Positions 16,296-24,008 of a stretch of DNA of 64,000 bases are shown here, one piece after another. The DNA lies in NCBI GenBank assembly GCA_014360755.1, contig JACIWX010000004.1, forward strand, positions 201,172 through 265,171, given 5' to 3'. The position numbers and the translations under genes were made by a program. Position 1 is the first letter of the stretch. Each line of letters begins with the position of its first letter. Under the pieces are notes generated by a model, which ran no database searches, had not been told where the DNA came from, and worked only from the letters and a program-made list of their open reading frames with translations. The stretch comes from Chloroflexota bacterium (GTDB taxonomy: Bacteria > Chloroflexota > Anaerolineae > UBA2200).

Positions 16296-17031
16296 TGTGG
16301 ATAATATTATTGAAATTGAGCGTGTGAGCAAGCGCTTTGGGCGGGTGGTCGCTTTAGACGATGTCAGCCTTACAGTGAAGCGCGGGGAGGTTGTGGTCAT
16401 CATCGGTCCCAGTGGCTCTGGCAAGTCCACGCTGCTTCGCTGCATCAATCATTTGGAGTCAGTAGACAGCGGGCGGATCGTTGTGGATGGCATCCCGCTT
16501 ACCGAAGCGAAGAACATTGACAAAGTGCGGGCTGAGGTGGGCATGGTTTTTCAATCGTTCAACCTCTTCCCTCACCTGACCGCTTTGGAGAACATCACCT
16601 TGGCGCAACGCGTCGTGCGCAAGAGGTCACAGAAAGAAGCCGAGGAAATCGCGCATCAGCTCCTGGCAAAGGTGGGCATTCCGGAGAAAGCCAATGCCTA
16701 TCCAGGGCAACTCTCTGGCGGTCAGCAGCAACGGGTTGCTATCGCTCGAGCGCTAGCCATGCAGCCCAAAATCATGCTGTTCGATGAGCCGACTTCGGCG
16801 CTTGACCCCGAGATGATCAAAGAAGTATTGGATGTGATGCTGGACCTGGCCAGAGAGGGCATGACCATGGTCGTGGTCTCGCACGAAATGGGGTTTGTCA
16901 AAGCGGCTGCCAAGCGTATCTTCTTCATGTGCGATGGGCGCATCATTGAAGAAACGACGCCAGATAGCCTGTCCTTGGCGGCCTGCAAGGAAGAACGCAC
17001 GCGGCAATTCCTCAGTAAGATCCTGATTTAG
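16285..17031 (+). CDS. Amino acid ABC transporter ATPase (GlnQ type)
   Basis: The 248-residue ATPase carries Walker A (GPSGSGKST), Q loop (VFQSFNLFPHLT), ABC signature (LSGGQQQRVAIARAL), Walker B (IMLFDEP), D loop (SALDPE) and the switch histidine (VVVSHEMGFVKAAA). The FNLFPHLT and SHEMGF strings are typical of the polar amino acid group. TTG is the start, with GAGAGG nine bases before it, inside the permease gene. As the only ATPase of the operon it could energise the amino-acid permease and perhaps also the DppBC-type channel; the second is speculative. Confidence 0.92.
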   Translation: MSDNVDNIIEIERVSKRFGRVVALDDVSLTVKRGEVVVIIGPSGSGKSTLLRCINHLESVDSGRIVVDGIPLTEAKNIDKVRAEVGMVFQSFNLFPHLTALENITLAQRVVRKRSQKEAEEIAHQLLAKVGIPEKANAYPGQLSGGQQQRVAIARALAMQPKIMLFDEPTSALDPEMIKEVLDVMLDLAREGMTMVVVSHEMGFVKAAAKRIFFMCDGRIIEETTPDSLSLAACKEERTRQFLSKILI

Positions 17032-17046
17032 TCCCGTCTCAAAGGC

Positions 17047-17661
17047 TCAGTAGTGTTCTACCCGGCGCTCCGAACCTGTGCACAGGCGCTGGATATTGGG
17101 GCGCAATTCGAAGAGGATGAGCGCACAGGCGAGCACTCCGTAAAGCACATACACCGCTGGTGACAGGGCTAATAAGAAGGAGACCACCAGCGCTGCTAGC
17201 ATGGTTACCGCTGCGACAATGGATGTAACAGAAGCAATCCGCGATAGGAAAGCTGCAACCAGTCCTGCCACTGCCATAAAAGGCAACACATGAGGCGCGA
17301 GGACAAACACTACCCCGGCGTTGGTCATTGACCCCGCGCCTCCGTGAAAGCCCAGAAAAATGGAACGATTGTGTCCTAACACTGCAGCCAAGCCAGCAAT
17401 CACTGCTGCGCTGTCCGTGTCCACAAGTGCACGTGACAACAAGACAGCCAATGCACCTTTCGCAAAGTCGCCGACAATCGTGAATAACGCGGGGCCCTTG
17501 CCGGCAGCCCGGAGGATGTTTGTCCCTCCCGTGCGGCCGCTACCATGCTGTCGGGGATCAATTCCTTTCCACAGCCGAGCGATCACATAACCTGTAGGAA
17601 ACGATCCCAGCAGATAGCCCATTCCTGCTACCAGTACATAACGCCAGATTCCCACTTCCAA
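17047..17661 (-). CDS. PlsY-like glycerol-3-phosphate acyltransferase with altered motif 2
   Basis: The polytopic protein of about 204 residues has PlsY motif 1 in modified form (GSFPTGYVIA, then GSGRTGGTNILRAAG), motif 2 as LGHNRSIFLGFHGGAGSMTNAG and motif 3 as LRPNIQRLCTGSE. PlsY transfers an acyl group from acyl phosphate to glycerol 3-phosphate at the inner membrane. Canonical motif 2 reads KGGKG-V-A-T, so the two lysines are lost here and activity or substrate may differ. TTG at 17661 or GTG at 17655 follows GGGAGG; an ATG at 17712 has no ribosome site. The gene is convergent with the ABC operon. Confidence 0.72.
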   Translation of the reverse strand: MEVGIWRYVLVAGMGYLLGSFPTGYVIARLWKGIDPRQHGSGRTGGTNILRAAGKGPALFTIVGDFAKGALAVLLSRALVDTDSAAVIAGLAAVLGHNRSIFLGFHGGAGSMTNAGVVFVLAPHVLPFMAVAGLVAAFLSRIASVTSIVAAVTMLAALVVSFLLALSPAVYVLYGVLACALILFELRPNIQRLCTGSERRVEHY

Positions 17662-17756
17662 CTTTTCCTCCCTATCATCCTTTGCTTTATTGTAACACGG
17701 TTTGCTCTCCATAGTTACGATGAGCAGGAATATTTTCTGTTCGCACCTAACGCGTG

Positions 17757-17762
17757 TATAAT
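17757..17762 (+). promoter_or_regulatory. -10 box candidate for the GH57 gene
   Basis: TATAAT is preceded by a poor -35 (TTTCTG, 17 bases upstream). If it is used, the 5' leader is about 185 bases. No recognised riboswitch or strong structure was seen in it. Confidence 0.35.
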
Positions 17763-17952
17763 CTGCTCAGCAGACATCCGCAAAATCGAACCGCTTTTGC
17801 GCCATGGTCCTCGAAAAACATGTTCATCTGGAAAAGAACAAGGCGATGCCTATCGGTTGATTTTGGTCAGAACACCTGGGATTCACGGAGGGCTTTACCA
17901 AAATTGTGCTGCGTGTGATGCTGCGCGCAGCGAACTTCGCAAGGAGGAGAAG

Positions 17953-20900
17953 ATGCAAAACTGGAAACGTTTCTTTTGCTTGGTGATGGCAGTCGCTTTG
18001 CTTGTGGGCTGCGCACCACCACCTACCCCGTCGGTGCCCACAGCAACAACTCCACCTTCTACCGCTACACCGGTGCCCGAAGAGCCGCTGTATCTTTCTA
18101 TCATCTGGCATCAACACCAGCCGCGCTACTACAAGGACCCCCAGACTGGCATTTACAGCAAGCCCTGGGTACGTTGCCACGCTACCAAGGATTATTATGA
18201 CATGGCAGCCATGTTGAAGCAGTACCCTAAAATCAGGGCGACTTTCAATCTAACACCTAGTTTGATCTTCCAACTGCAAGACCTGGTTGCAGGTGCCAAG
18301 GACCTCTATTGGGTGCTGGCTGAAAAACCCGCTGCCAGCCTCACTGAGGAAGAGAAAATCTTTATCCTCAAGCGTTTCTTTGACGCCAACTGGGACCATG
18401 TTATCCGTCGCTATCCACGCTATAAGGAATTGTTGGCCAAGCGCGGTAGCGATGACAGCGATGCTACGGTGCAAAAGGCATTGCTCAGCTTCACCGAGCA
18501 GGATTTCCGCGACCTTCAAGTATGGTTCAACCTGGCTTGGTTTGATCCTGACTTTCTGGCTGAGGAGCCGTTGCTGAGCCTGGTGAACAAAGGGAGAGAC
18601 TTTAGCGAGGAGGACAAAGCCGTTGTCTTTGCCAAAGCCCTGGAAGTAGTGAAAATGGTCTTGCCCGTGCACAAGGAATTGCAGGATGCCGGGCAAATCG
18701 AAGTAACTTTTACTCCCTATACGCATCCTATCTTACCCTTGCTCTATGATACTAACCTGGCTAAGATCGGCATGCCGGATGTCAAGCTGCCTGAGCGTTT
18801 TTCCTTCCCCAACGATGCCATTGCGCAGATCCAGAAGGGAATCGCCAAATACAAGGAACTATTTGGGAGAGATCCTCGTGGAATGTGGCCAGCTGAGGGA
18901 GCCGTTGCTCAAGAGATTGTCAAAATGGTCTCCGATGCAGGTGTCATTTGGATGGCTTCCGGCGAGCAGGTGCTGGCACGCTCGCTGGGAATGGATGGGT
19001 TCACACGTAACAGCAAAGATGTGGTGCAAGAAGCCGATCAGCTATATCGCCCTTATTATGTACAACATGGCGAGGGACGCCCGGTGGGCATGGTTTTCCG
19101 TGACCTGCTTATCTCAGACAAAGTGGGCTTCACATATAGTGGCATGCCTGGCCAGGAAGCAGCAAAGGATTTCATGCGTAGATTGCGCGATATTCAAGCG
19201 CGCTTAAAGGAGGAAAAAGCTACTGGCCCGCATTTGGTTACCGTGCTGCTGGATGGGGAGAACGCCTGGGAATACTACGAGAATGACGGCAAGGAATTCT
19301 TGAATGCTTTGTACCAGCAGCTATCGGAAGCCACAGACATTGTAACCATTACTCCCTCTGAGTATTTGCAAAAATTCCCAGAGCAACGCAAGATTGAAAA
19401 ACTGTGGGCGGGGTGCTGGTTTACACCAGACTTTTCTACCTGGATTGGTGAAGACGAAGAAAACCAGGCTTGGAATTACCTGCTGAAGACGCGCATGATG
19501 CTTGTCAACCGCCGTAACACGGTCTCGGAGAAGCAGTTCGAAGATGCTATGGAGTTGATGTACTTTGCTGAGGGCTCGGACTGGTTCTGGTGGTACGGTT
19601 CGGACCAGAGTGTGGCAGATGAACGCGCTTTTGACACGATGTTCCGGCAGACCTTGATGGACGTCTACCACACTATGGGCGAAGACATACCTGAATGGCT
19701 CTATGTGCCTATCATGCCACCGCAGCCTCCCGCCCCGACGCGCGAGATAAGCGGTCTGTTCACACCAGTGATAGATGGTATGGCGACGGATGAGGAATGG
19801 GCACAGGCTGGTTACTATCTCAAGTCTGGCGGAGCCATGGCTCGTGCTGAGGACGTTATTGCTGCATTGTACTACGGTTTTGATAAAAAGAATATCTACC
19901 TGCGGATAGACGGACGCAGTGACTGGCTTACCCTCGCCCCTGACCTCACCATTGCCGTCTACCTCTCAAACCCGCACGCGAAGCAAATCAACACTTTCTC
20001 ACGCTATGGCGCTGCTGCTACTCCCAAAACAGTATTGGGCTTTGGTGCGGCGGGCGAAGCCGCCGTGCACATCCGACAGGGCACGGTAAGTGCAGCTTAT
20101 GCCAATGCCAGAGGTTATAGCGAGTGGGAGAAAGAAACTCCACTGACTGATGTCGCAGTCCGAGGCAAGGTCATCGAACTCGCTGTACCGTTCAAGAACC
20201 TACCGGACCTGGAGGCTGGTGACCGCATCAACCTCTATATCGTCGTAAGCCGAGCACAGGCAGACATAGACGCTGCGCCGCTAGGAGGTCCTGCTTTGCT
20301 TGTGGTGCCTGACATCAGTGCGATTACGCCCATCCTGGTGATTGACGACCCTGAACACGACGACCATGGCCCAGGCAGTTACACTTATCCTACCGATGGC
20401 GTGTTCTTGCCCCAGTGTTTCGATGGCAAGCAATTCGTAGCAGGCTACGATGAAAACAATCTGGTTTTCATCTTTTCCATGTATGGGCCAGTTGCGAATC
20501 CTTGGGGATCTGCCGTTAATCTATCTGTACAGGCTTTCGATGTGTACATTGACATGGATCATACGGCTGGCTCCGGGCGGCGGTTGCTATTGCCCGGGCG
20601 CAATGCTGCGGTTTCTGACGAAGATGCCTGGGATTATGCAATATGGGTGGAAGGTTGGACGCCGGGCGTCTACAAGCTGGATACAAAGGGCAACCCCCAG
20701 AAGGTGGACGTGTCTCTCAAGATTGTAGTAGATCCACCTGCCAAGAAGGTTACTGTACGCGTGCCCAAAAGTGCGTTCAGTAGCTGGGAGCCGCAGAAAT
20801 GGGGTTATTTGGCGGTGGTATTGGGCCAGGAAGGATACCCCGCTGCAGGAGTCTGGCGTGTACGCGATGTGGAAGCGCAAAGTGCGCAGTGGCGCTTTGG

Positions 20901-21072
20901 CGGTGCCCCCGCCGATACCAACCACACGCGTATCATTGACGTCTTCTTGCCCGCCACTGCCTTACCGACTCAGGAACAATTACTGAGCAACTACCCGGCG
21001 TCACAAGAGAAGGACATGGACAAACTCACACCGGATGACTTTGCGCAACTCCCTATGCTGCGCGTGCCATAA
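17953..21072 (+). CDS. GH57 glycoside hydrolase lipoprotein with C-terminal glucodextranase-type domain
   Basis: The 1039-residue lipoprotein (VALLVGC, Cys20; short Pro/Thr stalk) is a family 57 glycosidase. Motif 1 is HQHQP (53-57), the probable nucleophile is E315 in WPAEGA, and the probable acid/base is D434 in DGENAWEYY. GH57 enzymes include amylases, 4-alpha-glucanotransferases and amylopullulanases. After about residue 590 comes a DOMON/CBM9-like beta domain (FTPVIDGMATDEEW). From about 790 comes a region like glucodextranase domain C (DDPEHDDHGPGSYTYPTDG). The enzyme is tethered outside the membrane and probably trims starch-like glucans. AAGGAGGAGAAG precedes the ATG. The frame is open further upstream but lacks coding character. 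Confidence 0.87.
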   Translation: MQNWKRFFCLVMAVALLVGCAPPPTPSVPTATTPPSTATPVPEEPLYLSIIWHQHQPRYYKDPQTGIYSKPWVRCHATKDYYDMAAMLKQYPKIRATFNLTPSLIFQLQDLVAGAKDLYWVLAEKPAASLTEEEKIFILKRFFDANWDHVIRRYPRYKELLAKRGSDDSDATVQKALLSFTEQDFRDLQVWFNLAWFDPDFLAEEPLLSLVNKGRDFSEEDKAVVFAKALEVVKMVLPVHKELQDAGQIEVTFTPYTHPILPLLYDTNLAKIGMPDVKLPERFSFPNDAIAQIQKGIAKYKELFGRDPRGMWPAEGAVAQEIVKMVSDAGVIWMASGEQVLARSLGMDGFTRNSKDVVQEADQLYRPYYVQHGEGRPVGMVFRDLLISDKVGFTYSGMPGQEAAKDFMRRLRDIQARLKEEKATGPHLVTVLLDGENAWEYYENDGKEFLNALYQQLSEATDIVTITPSEYLQKFPEQRKIEKLWAGCWFTPDFSTWIGEDEENQAWNYLLKTRMMLVNRRNTVSEKQFEDAMELMYFAEGSDWFWWYGSDQSVADERAFDTMFRQTLMDVYHTMGEDIPEWLYVPIMPPQPPAPTREISGLFTPVIDGMATDEEWAQAGYYLKSGGAMARAEDVIAALYYGFDKKNIYLRIDGRSDWLTLAPDLTIAVYLSNPHAKQINTFSRYGAAATPKTVLGFGAAGEAAVHIRQGTVSAAYANARGYSEWEKETPLTDVAVRGKVIELAVPFKNLPDLEAGDRINLYIVVSRAQADIDAAPLGGPALLVVPDISAITPILVIDDPEHDDHGPGSYTYPTDGVFLPQCFDGKQFVAGYDENNLVFIFSMYGPVANPWGSAVNLSVQAFDVYIDMDHTAGSGRRLLLPGRNAAVSDEDAWDYAIWVEGWTPGVYKLDTKGNPQKVDVSLKIVVDPPAKKVTVRVPKSAFSSWEPQKWGYLAVVLGQEGYPAAGVWRVRDVEAQSAQWRFGGAPADTNHTRIIDVFLPATALPTQEQLLSNYPASQEKDMDKLTPDDFAQLPMLRVP

Positions 21073-21086
21073 ACCTCGGTATGCAG

Positions 21087-21122
21087 AAAGAAGGCAAGGA
21101 GACCTCTCCTTGCCTTCTTTTT
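21087..21122. terminator. Bidirectional terminator
   Basis: A perfect 15-bp stem (AAAGAAGGCAAGGAG / CTCCTTGCCTTCTTT) with loop ACCT has a T run on the plus strand and an A run at its left foot. It can therefore end both the GH57 transcript and the convergent ABC-exporter transcript. Confidence 0.85.
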
Positions 21123-21132
21123 GTGCCTGAAT

Positions 21133-21870
21133 CTATTCTTCCAGGATCAGTCGTGTGCGCTGGAAACGGGCGATACCTAGTGCCAATAGGATCATGTCTA
21201 ACGCTAGTGCTACCAAGGCAAGGACAATGCCCACGAGGTTCAGATTCACAGTATTCAATATCTGAAGCAATGCCTCTTTAGCCGAAGGGGGCAGCGCTTG
21301 CAGCAAAAGTGGCCCGCCAACGAACAAGACCAACGTGATCACGCTGAACCATTGTGCGGCTGCGCGAACGGTAGGAGCACGCAAGGAGACGAACACACCT
21401 ATCGCAGCAGTAAGCATGCTACTGAGGAGAGCGCCAACTACGATCATGAGCAAAATCACATTCCTATAGAGGAAGAACGGGCCAGAACCCTTGGCAACAT
21501 TCAAAGTAACCAGGCTGAGCAACATAGATGCCCAGACCAAGGCAACGCTGTAGGTGACACAAGCCAGCACTTTGCCCAGAAAGATATCGCGATCGGAGAG
21601 CCTAGTGGCGAGAAGTGTTTCTAAGGTATGCCGTTCCCTTTCCCCAGCGAAGCTATCTGCGACTGCGCCGCCTGCCAGGATAAAGGGCAGGACAATCGCG
21701 AAAATCCCAGCCAGAGGGCCATCAACCCAAGCCTCGCGTTCCTGCAGCGGTAGGACAACACCGAACACGAGCAACAAAGGCAGATAGGTAAGCAAACGCG
21801 TGCGTAACCCTCCTCGGGCATGCCATAGTTCTTTCAACTCCTTCCAAAAAATGGTCATGATGTCATCCAT
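21133..21870 (-). CDS. ABC-2 type transporter permease
   Basis: The 245-residue membrane protein starts with a cytoplasmic WKELKELWHARGGLRTRL segment, followed by six hydrophobic stretches. The loop DSFAGERERHTLETLLATRLSDRDIFLGK is the 'ERE-x-T-LE' signature of ABC-2/NatB-like export permeases. It lies two bases after the ATPase gene and forms the membrane half of an exporter with it. The cargo is unknown; relatives export antibiotics, lipids or sodium. It is the last gene of the XRE-led operon. Confidence 0.87.
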   Translation of the reverse strand: MDDIMTIFWKELKELWHARGGLRTRLLTYLPLLLVFGVVLPLQEREAWVDGPLAGIFAIVLPFILAGGAVADSFAGERERHTLETLLATRLSDRDIFLGKVLACVTYSVALVWASMLLSLVTLNVAKGSGPFFLYRNVILLMIVVGALLSSMLTAAIGVFVSLRAPTVRAAAQWFSVITLVLFVGGPLLLQALPPSAKEALLQILNTVNLNLVGIVLALVALALDMILLALGIARFQRTRLILEE

Positions 21871-21872
21871 CG

Positions 21873-22820
21873 TTACACCTCACTTGATTTTTGTTCCTCT
21901 TCTCGCATTAACGTAACAAAGGCTTCCTCCAGACTGCCACGGCCTTTGCGCACTTCTTCCACCTCAACCCCTTGACGAACTAGCAAACTGATCAAGGGCG
22001 CAGTTTCTGCGCCAGGTTCCAGCTCGACCTGCAAATGGTCTGGATGGAAGAGCACGGAACATACCTGTGGCAGGGAACGCAGTGCTTCCACTGCACTGGC
22101 GCTGAACCCCTGCCCATAGATAGCAACAGTAGGCTTCCCTGTGTGGGCGCGCAGTTCGGCTGGAGTGCCCACAGCAATCAGTTGGCCCTGGCGGATGACT
22201 CCCACTATATCGCAGATCTTCTCTGCCTCCGCCAGGTTGTGCGTGGTCAGGAAGACCGTTGTCCCCTCCCTCTGTGCCAGGTTTTGAATGTCCTCGCGCA
22301 GAGCAACGGCTGCTACTGGATCCAAGCCTGCTGAAGGCTCGTCTAGAAAAATCAGGCTGGGTCGGTGTAGCAAAGCACGGGCAATGGCTACTTTTTGCTT
22401 CATCCCCTTGGAGAGCTTGGAAACGTCTGCATTGCGCCATTCCCACATACCCAAGTGCTCTAGAAGCTCTTGGATGCGCATCTGCCGTGCTTTCTTCTCT
22501 AAGCGGTAGATGCGGCCAAAAAACTCCAAATTGTCCAAGACAGTCAGGCGTTGATACAACCCATCGTGTTCAAGCAACACGCCAGTGTGCTCGCGGACCA
22601 GATGGGATTGGGTCGCGACGTCGTAGCCCAGCACTGTGGCAGAGCCGCCATGCAGATCGAGCAGGCCAAGCAGCAGGCGCAAGGTCGTCGTTTTGCCGGC
22701 ACCATTGGGGCCCAGGAAACCAAAAATGGCGCCTGATGGCACCTGTAACGACACCCTGTTCACGGCACAGAGGTCACCAAAATAGCGCGTCATCTCCTTG
22801 GTCTCAATAGCGTATGTCAT
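21873..22820 (-). CDS. ABC-2 type transporter ATP-binding protein
   Basis: This 315-residue ATPase has Walker A GPNGAGKTT, signature LSKGMKQKVAIARAL, Walker B LIFLDEP and switch VFLTTHNLAEAEKI. The C-terminal 80 residues form the extra domain seen in CcmA/NatA/DrrA-type exporters. ATG at 22820 follows GGGAGA at good spacing; codons upstream of it lack support. It pairs with the permease two bases downstream, and the preceding XRE and membrane genes probably control or assist the exporter. Confidence 0.9.
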   Translation of the reverse strand: MTYAIETKEMTRYFGDLCAVNRVSLQVPSGAIFGFLGPNGAGKTTTLRLLLGLLDLHGGSATVLGYDVATQSHLVREHTGVLLEHDGLYQRLTVLDNLEFFGRIYRLEKKARQMRIQELLEHLGMWEWRNADVSKLSKGMKQKVAIARALLHRPSLIFLDEPSAGLDPVAAVALREDIQNLAQREGTTVFLTTHNLAEAEKICDIVGVIRQGQLIAVGTPAELRAHTGKPTVAIYGQGFSASAVEALRSLPQVCSVLFHPDHLQVELEPGAETAPLISLLVRQGVEVEEVRKGRGSLEEAFVTLMREEEQKSSEV

Positions 22821-22839
22821 CACATTCTCCCTTCGCTTT

Positions 22840-23235
22840 TTACGTTTTTCGATGTAGCCATAAGCTGGCAATGAACTGTGTAATCAGGCCGATAGCCATG
22901 ATTGTGCTGACCAGTTCTATGGATATCATGCCCTGACCACGCAAGCCAGACCAAATCACCACCGCAGCCAAGAGGATAACCAGAATCGCAAAGGCATAGG
23001 CTGCCGCTTGGAGTGAAACCATGCGCTCTCGTTCATCGCTTGCCAAGGGCGAAAGCGGCTTATCTGTCCGAATCACATAGCGGCCGCTATGGGGCAACCA
23101 GAGGTAAAGCACAATCATGAACACAACACCAAATAGCACAATTTCCCAATGTGCCTTGAGCAAAATCATCAGCCCTAACCACGCCAAGATCAGCAAACCA
23201 CGGGTAACGTAATACCCATACAATTCTCGCCGCAT
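22840..23235 (-). CDS. Small four-helix membrane protein (DUF2178-like)
   Basis: The 131-residue protein has four hydrophobic segments (about 11-27, 29-47, 76-95 and 104-125) and a charged central loop with SDERERMVSLQAAAYAF. The DERE loop and the position after an XRE regulator resemble DUF2178-type proteins; the family name is tentative. The gene starts one base after the XRE stop codon, so translation is coupled. It may act with the regulator as a membrane sensor or anti-regulator, which is inference from gene order. Confidence 0.6.
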   Translation of the reverse strand: MRRELYGYYVTRGLLILAWLGLMILLKAHWEIVLFGVVFMIVLYLWLPHSGRYVIRTDKPLSPLASDERERMVSLQAAAYAFAILVILLAAVVIWSGLRGQGMISIELVSTIMAIGLITQFIASLWLHRKT

Positions 23236-23236
23236 T

Positions 23237-23461
23237 TCAGGCTCCTCCCTGCTCTCCCTCGTCTTCCAGCCAGAAGGCTTCCTCCACCGGCACCCGCAGC
23301 ACTTGGGCGATGCGCAGCGCTAAGGATACGGAAGGGGAATAGTTCCCCTTCTCGATAGCCAAAATCGTCTGTCGCGTAACGCCAACAACCTGTGCCAGTT
23401 GTTCTTGCGTTAGGTCATATCGAGCACGTAATTCCCTTAAGCGGTTGCATAACCGTGCCAT
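23237..23461 (-). CDS. XRE-family helix-turn-helix regulator
   Basis: The 74-residue protein is a minimal Cro/CI-type HTH: RLRELRARYDLTQEQLAQVVGVTRQTILAIEKGNYSPSVSLALRIA, followed by the short tail typical of YozG/PadR-neighbour regulators (PVEEAFWLEDE). ATG at 23461 has GAGGGAA six bases upstream; the upstream extension to 23518 overlaps the operator. It leads the exporter operon and probably represses it and itself through the palindrome at 23495-23508. Confidence 0.88.
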   Translation of the reverse strand: MARLCNRLRELRARYDLTQEQLAQVVGVTRQTILAIEKGNYSPSVSLALRIAQVLRVPVEEAFWLEDEGEQGGA

Positions 23462-23494
23462 TTCTGTTCCCTCGCGGACTGCAGGCATGTGATA

Positions 23495-23508
23495 GGATGT
23501 GCACATCC
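23495..23508. promoter_or_regulatory. Palindromic operator candidate
   Basis: GGATGTGCACATCC is a perfect 14-base palindrome, flanked by TGATA on the left and TATCA on the right with one base of offset. It lies just downstream of the promoter at 23526-23554, in the 5' leader of the XRE gene, the usual place for autorepression by roadblock or promoter occlusion. Confidence 0.6.
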
Positions 23509-23525
23509 GTATCATCACATACTAG

Positions 23526-23554
23526 ATTGTATACTATTTTTTACTTTTTGTCAA
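23526..23554 (-). promoter_or_regulatory. Promoter of the XRE/ABC exporter operon
   Basis: On the minus strand a perfect TTGACA (23554-23549), a 17-base spacer and TACAAT (23531-23526) form a near-consensus promoter. Transcription would start near 23519, directly before the palindrome. Confidence 0.75.
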
Positions 23555-23567
23555 ATTTGCCTTACAT

Positions 23568-23723
23568 GAGAGTGTTGAAAAATCTTGTCACCCTGAGCAA
23601 AGCGAAGAGCCTGCCCTGAGTGCAACGAAGGGGTCTCGCGTAACTTTAGCCGTATTTTCCCAAGTACCGCGAGATGCTTCACTCCGTTCAGCATGACATT
23701 GGAAGGGCTTTTTCAACACTCTC
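23568..23723. mobile_element. MITE-like element with 15-bp terminal inverted repeats
   Basis: GAGAGTGTTGAAAAA (23568-23582) is repeated inverted and perfectly as TTTTTCAACACTCTC (23709-23723). Inside is a second inverted pair, TCTCGCG (23634-23640) and CGCGAGA (23668-23674), and a core of the type CACCCTGAGCAAAGCGAAG...CAGCATGAC. Related cores are scattered in many bacterial genomes. The 156-bp unit has no gene and can fold into one long hairpin. It separates the divergent promoters of the exporter operon and rpoC. No target-site duplication is clear. Confidence 0.75.
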
Positions 23724-23734
23724 GCATGCTGAAT

Positions 23735-23763
23735 TTGACGAAAAAACAAATTTGATGTATATT
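23735..23763 (+). promoter_or_regulatory. Promoter of rpoC
   Basis: TTGACG (23735-23740), a 17-base spacer and TATATT (23758-23763) each match consensus at five of six positions. Transcription would start near 23770, giving a leader of about 240 bases before the TTG start of rpoC. Confidence 0.7.
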
Positions 23764-23793
23764 GTACAAATTGGCTAATGAGCTTAAGAGAGG

Positions 23794-23937
23794 ATCCCTG
23801 GAAAGTGATAGAAATTGCGAGCGAAAATCTGCCCCCAGGGATTCGCCTGGCATGGCTTTACCCCAAAAGATTGCAACGAGAAAGGTCTCGGCTCCCATCC
23901 GTCAACACACTGACCGGGAAAGATACCGAGATTTTTT
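23794..23937 (+). promoter_or_regulatory. Attenuator-like leader of rpoC
   Basis: ATCCCTGG (23794-23801) can pair with CCAGGGAT (23835-23842). Further on, CGAGA (23877-23881) can pair with TCTCG (23886-23890). Alternatively, TCTCGG (23886-23891) can pair with CCGAGA (23926-23931), which is followed by six T (23932-23937). The last two helices share the same bases, so they are mutually exclusive, as in transcription attenuation. Confidence 0.4.
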
Positions 23938-24008
23938 GCTGCCAGGTCGGTTATTATCGCTTATTGATCCCCTGCTGGAAGAGCGCGGGATAGAGTAGGA
24001 GGAATCAA

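Noticed and set aside
17545..17952. Upstream extension of the GH57 protein
   Set aside because: The lipoprotein signal begins at 17953 behind AAGGAGGAG; the upstream frame crosses the PlsY gene and a promoter.
23762..23998. 78-residue leader peptide before rpoC
   Set aside because: No ribosome site precedes it and its composition looks non-coding; the region is better explained as a structured leader.
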